Origin: an uncultured Opitutia bacterium
GTDB lineage: Bacteria; Verrucomicrobiota; Verrucomicrobiia; Opitutales; UBA953
Assembly (NCBI GenBank): GCA_903913915.1
Contig: CAIWNE010000132.1
Coordinates: forward strand, 1-50,226
DNA: 50,226 nucleotides
Direction: 5' to 3'
The position numbers were made by a program, and so were the translations under genes. Below the pieces are notes generated by a model, which saw only the letters and a program-made list of their open reading frames with translations, did no database searches and was not told the origin of the DNA. This document shows positions 27,391 to 34,655 of the stretch, piece by piece; positions within the stretch are counted from its first letter, which is position 1, and every line of letters begins with the position of its first letter.

Positions 27391-27466
27391 CGGGCAGTAT
27401 CTCAATTGGTAGAGTCCCTGCTTTGGGAGCAGGGTGTTGCAGGTTCAAGTCCTGTCTGCCCGACCA
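27391..27466 (+). tRNA. tRNA-Pro (anticodon TGG)
   Basis: 76 nt with CCA encoded. Acceptor CGGGCAG (27391-27397) pairs with CTGCCCG (27456-27462), discriminator A, CCA 27464-27466. Anticodon stem CCTGC/GCAGG around loop TTTGGGA puts TGG at 27424-27426. T arm GCAGG-TTCAAGT-CCTGT is standard. TTGACA at 27347-27352 is a possible -35 element; no good -10 is evident. Confidence 0.95.
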
Positions 27467-27498
27467 CCCGACACTCCAGAAGCAAGACAGGAGACCCC

Positions 27499-28707
27499 TC
27501 AGGCGTAAGCCAAGACCTGGCCGTCCTTGATGACGGTCACATGGTTGGCTCCGTCGGGGCGGGTCGAGGCTTCGGTCCGCCCGATCACCTGGGCGCCCAG
27601 TCCGAGCTCGGCGGCGATCCCGCGCGCGACCTCGGCGTCCTTGGGTTCCAAGAACACTTCCAGACGATGCCCCATGTTGTAAACTTGGTGCATTTCCTTG
27701 GGTTCCGTGCCGCTTACCCGGGCGATTTCGGCGAAAACGGGGGGCGTCGGGAAGAGGTTATCCTTGATGAAATGGACCTTCGTGCCGAAGCGGCGGCATT
27801 TGGTCTGGCCCCCGCCGGAGCAGTGGACGAGGCCTTTGACCCGTTGGTTACCGAGGGCCTGGAGCAGGCGCAGGGCGTAGGGGGCGTAGGTGCGGGTGGG
27901 GGAGAGGAGGGCCTGGCCGACGGTCAGCGTCGAGCCGGGGAGGGGGTCCGTCAGGCGATGGGGGCCGCAGTAGGCCAGGTCGGCCGGGGTGGCCTTGTCG
28001 TAGGTTTCGGGATACTTCTCCGCGTAGTACTTCGAGAGGAGCTCGTGGCGGGCGCTGGGCAGGCCGTTGGCGCCGATGCCGCTGTTCTCGGCCTGCTCGT
28101 AGGTGGCCTTGCCGTGCGAGGCTATGCCGACGATGACGAGGCCGGGGACGACGCGGGAGGCGTCGACGACTTCGTCGCGCGCGAGGATCGCGGTCGCGGT
28201 GGAGTCGACGGTGAGGGTGGGGGTGAGGTCGCCGACGTCGGCCGTCTCGCCGCCGCCCGAAGTGATGCCGAAGCCCTGCGCGCGCAGCATGGCGAGCACG
28301 TCCTCGGTGCCGTTGATCAGCTCCGCGAGGATCGCGCCGGGGATGGCCTTGGCGTTGCGGTTGATGGTCGAGGAAAGGATGACGCCCTTGGTCACGCCGA
28401 CGCACAGGAGGTCGTCGATGTTCATGACGATGCTGTCCTGCGCGATGCCGCGGAAGACCGACGCGTCGCCGGTCTCCTTCCACCAGAGGTAGGCGAGGAG
28501 GGCCTTCGTGCCGGAGCCGTCGGAATGCGTGACGACGCACTTCGACGCGTCGCCGGTGAGGTTGTCCGCGACGATCTTGCAGAAGGCCTGCGGGAAGAGG
28601 CCCGGGTCGAGGCGGTCGACGGCGGCGTGCACTTCGCTCTTGGAGGCGGAGACGCCCCGGGCCGCGTAACGGCCGGAATCAGAGGAGGGCTTGCTTTCGT
28701 GCGCCAT
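27499..28707 (-). CDS. purM: Phosphoribosylformylglycinamidine cyclo-ligase (divergent PurM)
   Basis: Fifth step of purine synthesis, ATP-dependent closure of FGAM to AIR. 402 residues, longer than the roughly 345 of E. coli PurM. Conserved elements: [83 protein letters not shown] and the late [14 protein letters not shown]. The longer form with HSDGSGTKA resembles that of Bacteroidetes rather than Proteobacteria. Converges with tRNA-Pro (32-nt gap). Confidence 0.92.
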   Translation of the reverse strand: MAHESKPSSDSGRYAARGVSASKSEVHAAVDRLDPGLFPQAFCKIVADNLTGDASKCVVTHSDGSGTKALLAYLWWKETGDASVFRGIAQDSIVMNIDDLLCVGVTKGVILSSTINRNAKAIPGAILAELINGTEDVLAMLRAQGFGITSGGGETADVGDLTPTLTVDSTATAILARDEVVDASRVVPGLVIVGIASHGKATYEQAENSGIGANGLPSARHELLSKYYAEKYPETYDKATPADLAYCGPHRLTDPLPGSTLTVGQALLSPTRTYAPYALRLLQALGNQRVKGLVHCSGGGQTKCRRFGTKVHFIKDNLFPTPPVFAEIARVSGTEPKEMHQVYNMGHRLEVFLEPKDAEVARGIAAELGLGAQVIGRTEASTRPDGANHVTVIKDGQVLAYA

Positions 28708-28761
28708 GGCTCTTGCGTGCTTATCTCCGACCCTGCTATTCGGTCAACGCCCTTCTCCCTC

Positions 28762-29211
28762 GTGCTGCAACTCTTCCTCCGGCATCCCTGGCTCCGTCGT
28801 CTCTCCGCGGCGTTGGTCGGCCTTCTGCTCGGCGTCGCGCTGGTCGCCGGCTGGGGTTGGTGGAACGCGCGCGGACTCCGCGCCCTGGCCGACGATCTTC
28901 GCCGCGCCTACGAGGCGCATGACGCCACGGCGATGGAGGCGCTCTTCTGCTGGGACGGCGTCGACGCGGCGACCCGCGGCCGTATCCGCTTCGTGATCCT
29001 GCAGGAATACGAACTGCCGATCGCCTCGGTGGTCGTGCGCCCGCTTTCCACGCTCGACCGCCAGGCCGGGCCGGGCCTGCGCCCCAACCTGACGCCGGAT
29101 GCCAAGATCGAAGTCACCTATGACACGACCGACCGCCTCTCCGCCGCCTTCTTGGCCGGGCGCGACGGTTGGTTCCGTCATCGGCTCGTCGTCATGCTGC
29201 CCGCGAACTGA
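28762..29211 (+). CDS. Membrane-anchored protein of unknown function
   Basis: 149 residues from GTG at 28762, with an N-terminal helix (LSAALVGLLLGVALVAGWGW) and an exported domain: LADDLRRAYEAHDATAMEAL, FCWDGVDAATRGRI, KIEVTYDT, WFRHRLVVMLPAN. The opening helix followed by an aromatic-containing sheet resembles NTF2-like folds, but this is a guess. GTG at 28717 is an alternative start adding 15 residues. The same frame is open for 1.3 kb upstream, but there it is antisense to purM. Confidence 0.6.
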   Translation: MLQLFLRHPWLRRLSAALVGLLLGVALVAGWGWWNARGLRALADDLRRAYEAHDATAMEALFCWDGVDAATRGRIRFVILQEYELPIASVVVRPLSTLDRQAGPGLRPNLTPDAKIEVTYDTTDRLSAAFLAGRDGWFRHRLVVMLPAN

Positions 29212-29258
29212 CGCGGATTCTTGACAGCCGCCCGCTGCCTTCCAATTAATCAGACCCT

Positions 29259-29495
29259 ATGGCCGACAAGAACGACAAGCGTCCGGAAAGCGTCCCGGGC
29301 AAATTCTACGTGGATTCGCAGTGCATCGACTGCGATCTCTGCCGCGAGACCGCCCCGAAGTCCTTCACCCGCCAGGATGACGGCGGTTACTCCTACGTCT
29401 TCGCTCAGCCGACCGACCAGGAAGGCATCGACAAGTGCATGGAAGCCCTCGCAGGCTGCCCGGTCGACGCCAGCGGCAAGGACGGCGACGAATAA
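29259..29495 (+). CDS. Ferredoxin, single 4Fe-4S type
   Basis: Small electron carrier, 78 residues, acidic. Cluster ligands: the cysteines of SQCIDCDLCRETAPKSF plus the distal Cys in ALAGCPVDASG. Only one CxxCxxC set is present, so a single cluster is expected. Electron partners are not evident from the neighbours. A strong terminator follows at 29516-29546. Confidence 0.92.
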   Translation: MADKNDKRPESVPGKFYVDSQCIDCDLCRETAPKSFTRQDDGGYSYVFAQPTDQEGIDKCMEALAGCPVDASGKDGDE

Positions 29496-29515
29496 TCGCT
29501 CCGGCGATCCCTCCG

Positions 29516-29546
29516 AAAAGCCCCGGCCCGCCGGGGCTTTTTGTTT
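29516..29546 (+). terminator. Intrinsic terminator after ferredoxin gene
   Basis: AAAGCCCCGG (29517-29526) pairs with CCGGGGCTTT (29531-29540) around a CCCG loop, followed by a T-rich tract TTGTTT. Confidence 0.93.
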
Positions 29547-29580
29547 GGTAGGTCCGGGCGGCTTGGCCTAGCCTCGGCGC

Positions 29581-29988
29581 ATGGGCGTAAAAATCTCATG
29601 CGAATACCTCGGCGACCTCCGCGTGCGCGCCACCCATGGTCCGTCAGGCACGGTGCTGCACACCGACGCGCCGGTCGACAACCATGGCAAGGGCGAGTCG
29701 TTCTCGCCGACCGACCTCACGGCGACGTCGCTCGCTTCCTGCATCATGACGATCCTCGGCATCCAGGCCAAGGGGCTGGGTTTGGATTTCCGCGGCCTGC
29801 GCGTCGACATCGAGAAGCACATGACGGCTCAGCCGCCGCGCCGCATCGCGAAGCTCGAAGCCACGATCCACATGCCTGCCGGCATCGCCGAGGACCTGCG
29901 CGACCGTCTCATCCGCGCCGCCAACGCCTGTCCGGTGAAGCAGTCGCTGCATCCCGACGTCGAGATCGCGCTGACGTGGAATTGGTAA
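29581..29988 (+). CDS. OsmC/Ohr-family peroxiredoxin-like protein
   Basis: 135 residues. Thiol peroxidase fold that reduces organic hydroperoxides. The two redox Cys are in TSLASCIMTILGIQAKG and RAANACPVKQSLHP, and GESFSPTDL carries the family PTDL pattern. Closer to the YhfA-type OsmC subgroup than to Ohr, judged by the CPVKQSL ending. Own transcription unit is likely because a terminator precedes it. Confidence 0.88.
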   Translation: MGVKISCEYLGDLRVRATHGPSGTVLHTDAPVDNHGKGESFSPTDLTATSLASCIMTILGIQAKGLGLDFRGLRVDIEKHMTAQPPRRIAKLEATIHMPAGIAEDLRDRLIRAANACPVKQSLHPDVEIALTWNW

Positions 29989-30041
29989 GCGGCTGAATGG
30001 AGGCAGGTGGGGACCGCGTCACGACATAGCCTGCATTTCAT

Positions 30042-30310
30042 TCTCAGGTCCAGGCCTCGGTCGTCAGGCCTCTGGGTCAGGGGTTCAGGACCAGGTTCAG
30101 GTTCGGGCAACCCGCACCCGTACCTGAACCCGAACACCCGTGCCTGGCTCCCGATTGCCGAGACCCGAGACCTGAAAGTGCATCTCCCCGGCTCACTCTC
30201 CGGTCTCCCTCTGCTGCCCCCTTTGAGCGCCGCCTCCCTCTGGTCAACTGAGCCTCTGGGCCTCTTACGCCTCTGCTCCGTCTCCCTTGCCCCCCCGTCC
30301 CCATGCCAGC
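30042..30310. repeat. Intergenic repeat copy A (convergent osmC / permease gap)
   Basis: The 356-nt gap holds no gene. From TTCTCAGGTC (30041) to CATGCCAGC (30302-30310) it parallels copy B at 39771-40096. Shared blocks in the same order: TCTCAGGTC, a CAGGTTCAGG/CCTGAACC inverted stretch, CGAGACCCGAGACCTGA, TCTCCCCGGCTCACT, CGGTCTCCCTCTG, CCCCCTTTGAGCGC, CTGGTCAACTGAGCCTCT, TTACGCCTCTGCTCCG and CATGCCAGC. By eye most of the length is alike. No GTAG-headed hairpin is present here. Confidence 0.85.
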
Positions 30311-30344
30311 ATATCCCCACGTGACGGGCATCCGCCAACCGCCT

Positions 30345-31655
30345 CTACCAGACTCTCTTCTTATGCCCGATCGCCGCGTAATAAGTCAGATAGAGATAGC
30401 AGGGCAGGATGATCCAATAGGCCGAACGGACGCCGTGATGATCGGCCAGCCAGCCGTACCCGAGCGGGAGGATGGCGTTGCCGCAGAGGCCCATGATCAT
30501 CACCGAGGCGCCGACTTTCGTGAAGCGGCCGAGTCCGTCGAGCGCGAGCGGCCAGATGCCCGCCCACGTCAGCGAGTTCGCGAAGCCGAGCAGCACGACG
30601 AACCAGATCGAGATGTCCGACGCATGTCCCAGGAGCCGCACCGTCCCGTGCGTCGTCACGATGAGCACGGAAAGTACGATGCCGAGCACGGTGCAGAAGC
30701 GCAGCATCGCGAGCTGCGAGACCAGGCGCGGGATCAGCACGATGCCGGCGGCGTACCCTGAGATCATCGCCGTCAGCACGTAGGACGGGAAGACCTTGGC
30801 CTCGAGCAAGGGCAGGCCCATCGACTGCGCGTAAGGGATGATGGTGTCGACGGAGATCACCGACGCGCCGACGTGCAGGAAGATGCCGACGGCGCCGAGG
30901 ATGAGGTGCGGGAAATCTAGGATGCTCGTCTTCTCCGCGTTCGCCTCGGCGACTTCGTCGGTCTCATGCTCGGTGTCGATCTCCGGCAGCGGCGAGAGCC
31001 GCACGAGGAAGCCGAGCACGACCAACGCGGACCCGACGCAGGCGTACGGTCCGACGACGCGGCGGATGAGCTCGTCGAGCGCCGCGGCCTTCTCCGCCGG
31101 CGCCATCGACGCGAGCCGCGCGAAGAGGTCCGTGTCCGTGACCTTGAACACCACCGCGGCGAAGACGAACGGCGCGAGGATGCCCGCCCCCTTGTTGCAG
31201 ATGCCCATCACGCCGATGCGGCGCGCGGCGGTCCCCTTGGGGCCGAGGACGGTGATGTAGGGGTTGGCCGCGGTCTGCAGGATCGCGAGGCCGGCGCCGA
31301 GCGTGAAGAGCCCTCCGAGGAACACGCCGTAGGTCCGCGTCAACGCCGCGGGGATGAAGAGGAAGGCGCCGGCGGCCATCACCCAGAAGCCGACCATCAT
31401 GCCTTGCTTGAAGCCGGTGCGCTTCAGCAGGTGCGCGGCGGGCAGCGAGAACACCAGGTAGGAGATGTAGAAGGCGAACGTGACCAGGTAGGCCTCGAAG
31501 TGCGTCAGCTCGCAGCCGATCTTGAAGTACGGGATGAGGATCGCGTTCACCCAGGACACGAAGCCGAAGATGAAGAAGAGCACCGCGACGATCGCGATCG
31601 AGACGCGCGTCTGGCCGGGCGTCAGGTCGCGGGCATGGACGGGGGCGGAGCGCAT
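30345..31655 (-). CDS. MFS sugar permease, FucP/GluP type
   Basis: Proton-coupled fucose/glucose/galactose-class transporter of the inner membrane. 436 residues, 12 predicted helices. IAIVAVLFFIFGFVSWVNAI, LVTFAFYISYLVFSLPAAHL, LGAGLAILQTAANPYITVLG (the FucP-family motif), GVMGICNKGAGILAPFVF and, late, LVVLLGFANSLTWAGIWPLA. The specific sugar cannot be told. Ends against repeat copy A. Confidence 0.92.
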   Translation of the reverse strand: MRSAPVHARDLTPGQTRVSIAIVAVLFFIFGFVSWVNAILIPYFKIGCELTHFEAYLVTFAFYISYLVFSLPAAHLLKRTGFKQGMMVGFWVMAAGAFLFIPAALTRTYGVFLGGLFTLGAGLAILQTAANPYITVLGPKGTAARRIGVMGICNKGAGILAPFVFAAVVFKVTDTDLFARLASMAPAEKAAALDELIRRVVGPYACVGSALVVLGFLVRLSPLPEIDTEHETDEVAEANAEKTSILDFPHLILGAVGIFLHVGASVISVDTIIPYAQSMGLPLLEAKVFPSYVLTAMISGYAAGIVLIPRLVSQLAMLRFCTVLGIVLSVLIVTTHGTVRLLGHASDISIWFVVLLGFANSLTWAGIWPLALDGLGRFTKVGASVMIMGLCGNAILPLGYGWLADHHGVRSAYWIILPCYLYLTYYAAIGHKKRVW

Positions 31656-31694
31656 GCGCGGGGTGAGGTCATCCTGCCGCCGCGGCGTGCTGGG

Positions 31695-31728
31695 GCAATA
31701 AAAAGACCCCGGAGATCCGGGGTCTTTC
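31695..31728 (-). terminator. Intrinsic terminator for slyD
   Basis: Read leftward, AAAGACCCCGG and CCGGGGTCTTT form an 11-bp stem around a short loop, ending in TTTTTATT. About 20 nt beyond the slyD stop. It also has a short T-run on the plus strand. Confidence 0.92.
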
Positions 31729-31748
31729 GTCGGCAGAGATCAGCGCGC

Positions 31749-32369
31749 TCAGTGCGAGCAGCCGCAGCCGCCGGAACCGCAGCCGCCTTCGCTCTTCTGC
31801 GCGGGCTGTTCGGAGGAGCAGCAACCGCCTTCGGAACCTTCTTCCGAAGAGCAGCAACCGCCGCCGGAGCCTTCGCCGGAACCGCAACCGCCGCCGCAGC
31901 AGCCGCCCGCCTGGTGGGGATGGCCGTGGGAGAGTTCGGTGAGTTCGGCCGCGCGGACGGAGACGACCTTGATGTCGAAGTGCAGCGTCTTGCCGGCGAG
32001 CTCATGGTTGCCGTCGAGCGTCACTTCCTCGCCTTCGATCTTCTTGATCGTGAGGACGCGCATGCCGAGGTTGGTCTCGGCGTGGAAGCGCATGCCGACC
32101 TGCGGCGTGTTCGCGCCGAAGGCGGAGAGGGGGACCTGCTGGAGGAGCTTGTCGCTGTATTCGCCGTAGCCGAGCTGCGGGGGGACGAGGACGCTCTTGG
32201 TGTCGCCGGCGACGAGGCCTTCGACGCCCTGCTCGAGGCCGGGGATGATGTTCTGGGCGCCGTGGAGGTACTCCATCGGGCCGCGATCGCCGGAGGCGTC
32301 GATGATGTTGCCCTGGTCGTCCTTCAGGGTGTATTCGATGGCGACGACGGTTTCTTTGGCTACGCGCAT
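31749..32369 (-). CDS. slyD: FKBP-type prolyl isomerase SlyD with Cys-rich metal-binding tail
   Basis: Peptidyl-prolyl cis-trans isomerase and metallochaperone. 206 residues from ATG at 32369 (MRVAKETVVAIEYTLKD); a start at 32426 only adds unconserved sequence. FKBP core with IIPGLEQGVEGLVAGD, LGYGEYSD and the IF insert including NHELAGKTLHFDI. The tail from about residue 146 is HGHPHQAGGCCGGGCGSG followed by repeats of the type GGCCSSEEGSE and ends GGCGSGGCGCSH: about a dozen Cys plus His, like the nickel-binding tail of E. coli SlyD but more repetitive. Confidence 0.93.
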   Translation of the reverse strand: MRVAKETVVAIEYTLKDDQGNIIDASGDRGPMEYLHGAQNIIPGLEQGVEGLVAGDTKSVLVPPQLGYGEYSDKLLQQVPLSAFGANTPQVGMRFHAETNLGMRVLTIKKIEGEEVTLDGNHELAGKTLHFDIKVVSVRAAELTELSHGHPHQAGGCCGGGCGSGEGSGGGCCSSEEGSEGGCCSSEQPAQKSEGGCGSGGCGCSH

Positions 32370-32478
32370 GGTGATTCGGACCGTCGAACCTAGGGCTAAA
32401 CCAAGCCGAAGCAAGGCGACAGGCATCTAAACCTTGACCGCCTCAGCAGGGACGGCTTCCCTTACCTTCCTGCTGTTT

Positions 32479-32554
32479 GGGGCCGTAGCTCAGTTGGTAG
32501 AGCGCGTCGTTCGCAATGACGAGGCCGTGAGTTCGAACCTCATCGGCTCCACCA
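32479..32554 (+). tRNA. tRNA-Ala (anticodon CGC)
   Basis: 76 nt with CCA encoded. GGGGCCG (32479-32485) pairs with CGGCTCC (one G-T pair), discriminator A, CCA 32552-32554. Anticodon stem CGTCG/TGACG closes loop TTCGCAA, anticodon CGC, reading GCG codons. T arm GTGAG-TTCGAAC-CTCAT. TTGACC at 32434 is a possible promoter element. Confidence 0.95.
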
Positions 32555-32567
32555 GCAGGACTTCCGG

Positions 32568-33878
32568 TCAGTTGGCCTGGCCGTCGGCTTCTTCCGCTTC
32601 GTCGGCCGCGTCCAGGTTCAGTAGCAGGCGCGTCTCGGCGTCGGGCAGCTCCGCGACCTTGGTCATCTTCTTCGCGATCTTGCGGTGGCGGTCCGTCGCG
32701 TCCGTGACCACCGAGCTGGCCTCTTCGAGCTTCTTGTTGATCTTCTCGAGCAGGTCTCCGAAGTTGCCGAAGTCCTTCTTGACGGCGCCGAGGAGCTTGG
32801 CGATTTCCGCGGATTTCTTCTGGACGACCAAGGTCTGGAAGCCGACCCGGAGCGAATTGACCAGCGCCATCATCGTCGAGGGGCCGGCGACGACCACGCG
32901 CTTTTCCTTCAGGGTCTTCTCGATCCCCGGGAAGCGGAGCACTTCGGCGTAAAGGCCCTCGGTCGGGAGGAACAGGATCGCGAAGTCCGTCGTCCGGGGC
33001 GGGTTGATGTATTTCGTGATGTCGGTCGCGAAGCTGATCACCGTGGCCGCCAGATCCTTCTGGGCCTGGAGCAGCGCGGCCGTGTCGCCGATCTCCGCCG
33101 CCGCCACGATGCGGTCATAATCCTCGCGCGGGAACTTCGAATCGACGGGCAGGTACACCGGACCTTCTTCGTTGCCGGGCAGGATGATCGCGAATTCGAC
33201 CGTGTCTCCGCTGCGTTCCTTCGGCCGGACATTCTTCACGAATTGCTTTTCCGGCACGAGCGAGTCCGCCAGGAGGCTTTCCAGGAAGGTCTCCCCCCAG
33301 ACGCCGCGGGTCTTCACGTTGCCCATGACGCGCTTGAGGTCGTTGATGTTGGAAGTGATCTGCTGCACCTCGCCGAGACCCTTGCTCACGGCTTCGAGGC
33401 GCTCGGAGACTTGCTTGAAGCTTTCGCCCAGGCGGGCTTCCAGGGTCTTCTGCAGTTTTTCGCCGACGACCTCCCTCATCTCATTGAGGCGCTTTTCGTT
33501 GTCGGCGCGCATCGTCTCGAGCGCCTTCTCCACGTTCGCCTGCAGGAGTTCCGTCTTCTTCATGTTCTCGGCCGAGAAATCAGCCACGGATTTGGCCGAC
33601 TCCTTGCGAGATTCGGAGAGCGAGGCGACGATCTCCTGGCGGGATTCCCGCAGGCCGTCCGTCAGCTCTTTGCGGATGTCGTTGGCCTGTTGGGTCTGCG
33701 CGCTGCGCAGGCGCTCCGTCTCCTTGGCGATGTCGTCGCGGACGGTTCGGGCGATGAGTTCCGCCAGCCGGGCCTGTTCTTCCGGGGAGACGGCCGCGCC
33801 GCGCTTTTGGTTGATCAGCAAGAAGGCGAGTCCGCCGGCGCTCAGGAGGACGAAGGCGCAGATGACGAAGGTTTCCAT
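32568..33878 (-). CDS. rmuC: DNA recombination protein RmuC
   Basis: 436 residues. N-terminal membrane helix (METFVICAFVLLSAGGLAFL), a long coiled coil to about residue 175, then the conserved RmuC nuclease-like domain: NVKTRGVWGETFLESLLAD, VEFAIILPGNEEGPVYLPVD, SKFPREDYDRI, AILFLPTEGLYAEVLR and VVVAGPSTMMALVNSLRVGF. RmuC limits inversions at short inverted repeats in E. coli, worth noting in a genome with palindromic intergenic repeats. Acidic tail. Convergent with tRNA-Ala (13-nt gap). Confidence 0.95.
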   Translation of the reverse strand: METFVICAFVLLSAGGLAFLLINQKRGAAVSPEEQARLAELIARTVRDDIAKETERLRSAQTQQANDIRKELTDGLRESRQEIVASLSESRKESAKSVADFSAENMKKTELLQANVEKALETMRADNEKRLNEMREVVGEKLQKTLEARLGESFKQVSERLEAVSKGLGEVQQITSNINDLKRVMGNVKTRGVWGETFLESLLADSLVPEKQFVKNVRPKERSGDTVEFAIILPGNEEGPVYLPVDSKFPREDYDRIVAAAEIGDTAALLQAQKDLAATVISFATDITKYINPPRTTDFAILFLPTEGLYAEVLRFPGIEKTLKEKRVVVAGPSTMMALVNSLRVGFQTLVVQKKSAEIAKLLGAVKKDFGNFGDLLEKINKKLEEASSVVTDATDRHRKIAKKMTKVAELPDAETRLLLNLDAADEAEEADGQAN

Positions 33879-33923
33879 TGTTTAAGAGAAAGACACTCTG
33901 CCCGGGCGCGGGCCTTCCGCAAC

Positions 33924-34463
33924 TTATCCCCGCGGGTCGCCGTCGATCGCGATCGCGTTGCCGAGCTCCCACGCGGCTTCGTAGGCGGCCACGTAGTCCG
34001 GCGAAGACCAGGCGGGCGCGGCGGCCTCTCCGCCGAGGCCGGCGATGAAGCCGTACCGGATGCCGTGCGAGATGCGCCGACGGCGCGGGTTCTCGCGCTG
34101 GTTGCTCCACTCGAGCGCCCGCGTGAAGGCTTCGTCGGGGATCGGCGAGACGACCGAACGGCCGACCTGCCAGGCGACGACGCCGGCGTGGTCGAGGTCG
34201 CTGACCTTGCGGCCGAGGGCCAAGGAGGAGGGCACCGGCCCGTTCTGGCGGCCGGCTTCGATCTGGGCCTGGACCTGCAGGCGCAGGGCGACCCGCCAGC
34301 GCTCGTCCACGGTCAGCAGTCCGTAGTCGTAATCCGGGTCGTCCGCCGCGGTGTCCCGGAGCTCGGTCTTCGCGTAGCGGCGCCATTTGGCCAGCCAGAC
34401 GTTCCATTGGTCGGTGCCGCGGAGCGGGGGTTTGCCCAACCAGTCGGGGAGGTCTTCGCGCAT
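33924..34463 (-). CDS. Soluble protein of unknown function
   Basis: 179 residues from ATG at 34463 (MREDLPDWLGKPPLRGTDQW). No membrane segment. Rich in Trp, Arg and Asp: WNVWLAKWRRYAKTELRD, DYDYGLLTVDERWRVALRLQ, GVVAWQVGRSVVSPIPDEAF, ending WELGNAIAIDGDPRG. I do not recognise it. The composition and third-position GC match neighbouring genes, so it looks like a real coding sequence. Transcribed toward rmuC with a 45-nt gap. Confidence 0.65.
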   Translation of the reverse strand: MREDLPDWLGKPPLRGTDQWNVWLAKWRRYAKTELRDTAADDPDYDYGLLTVDERWRVALRLQVQAQIEAGRQNGPVPSSLALGRKVSDLDHAGVVAWQVGRSVVSPIPDEAFTRALEWSNQRENPRRRRISHGIRYGFIAGLGGEAAAPAWSSPDYVAAYEAAWELGNAIAIDGDPRG

Positions 34464-34655
34464 ATTTCGGGGCTTTTATGCGTTATATGCTCTTTTTTGG
34501 ACTACCCGCAAGCAAAAGGTGAAATAATGTTCACTGCCATAGGGTCTGCTCCCTATGCCCCAAGAGGATACATCTTAAAATAACCTCAATAAGTCGGATT
34601 TTTCGTCGAACTATTCTCGGAGTTTGGTGTTATCCAAGTCGTACCCCTTATTCCA
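34464..34655. other. AT-rich divergent intergenic region before gspD
   Basis: 192 nt, clearly more AT-rich than the coding DNA. It should hold promoters for both the left-facing orphan gene and the gspDEF block, but no convincing -35/-10 pair stands out. It contains a possible 18-codon reading frame (34527-34583, ATG preceded by AAAGGTGAAATA, one of the few Shine-Dalgarno-like sites here) and inside it a perfect 7-bp inverted repeat CATAGGG/CCCTATG (34538-34557). Confidence 0.5.

Noticed and set aside
27379..28716. Long plus-strand frame running from tRNA-Pro through purM into the 28762 gene
   Set aside because: It begins inside or next to a tRNA and is antisense to purM; only its last part, after the purM start, is likely coding.
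29989..30344. Short coding frames in the repeat copies
   Set aside because: The frames are not conserved between copies A and B, which differ by indels not divisible by three.
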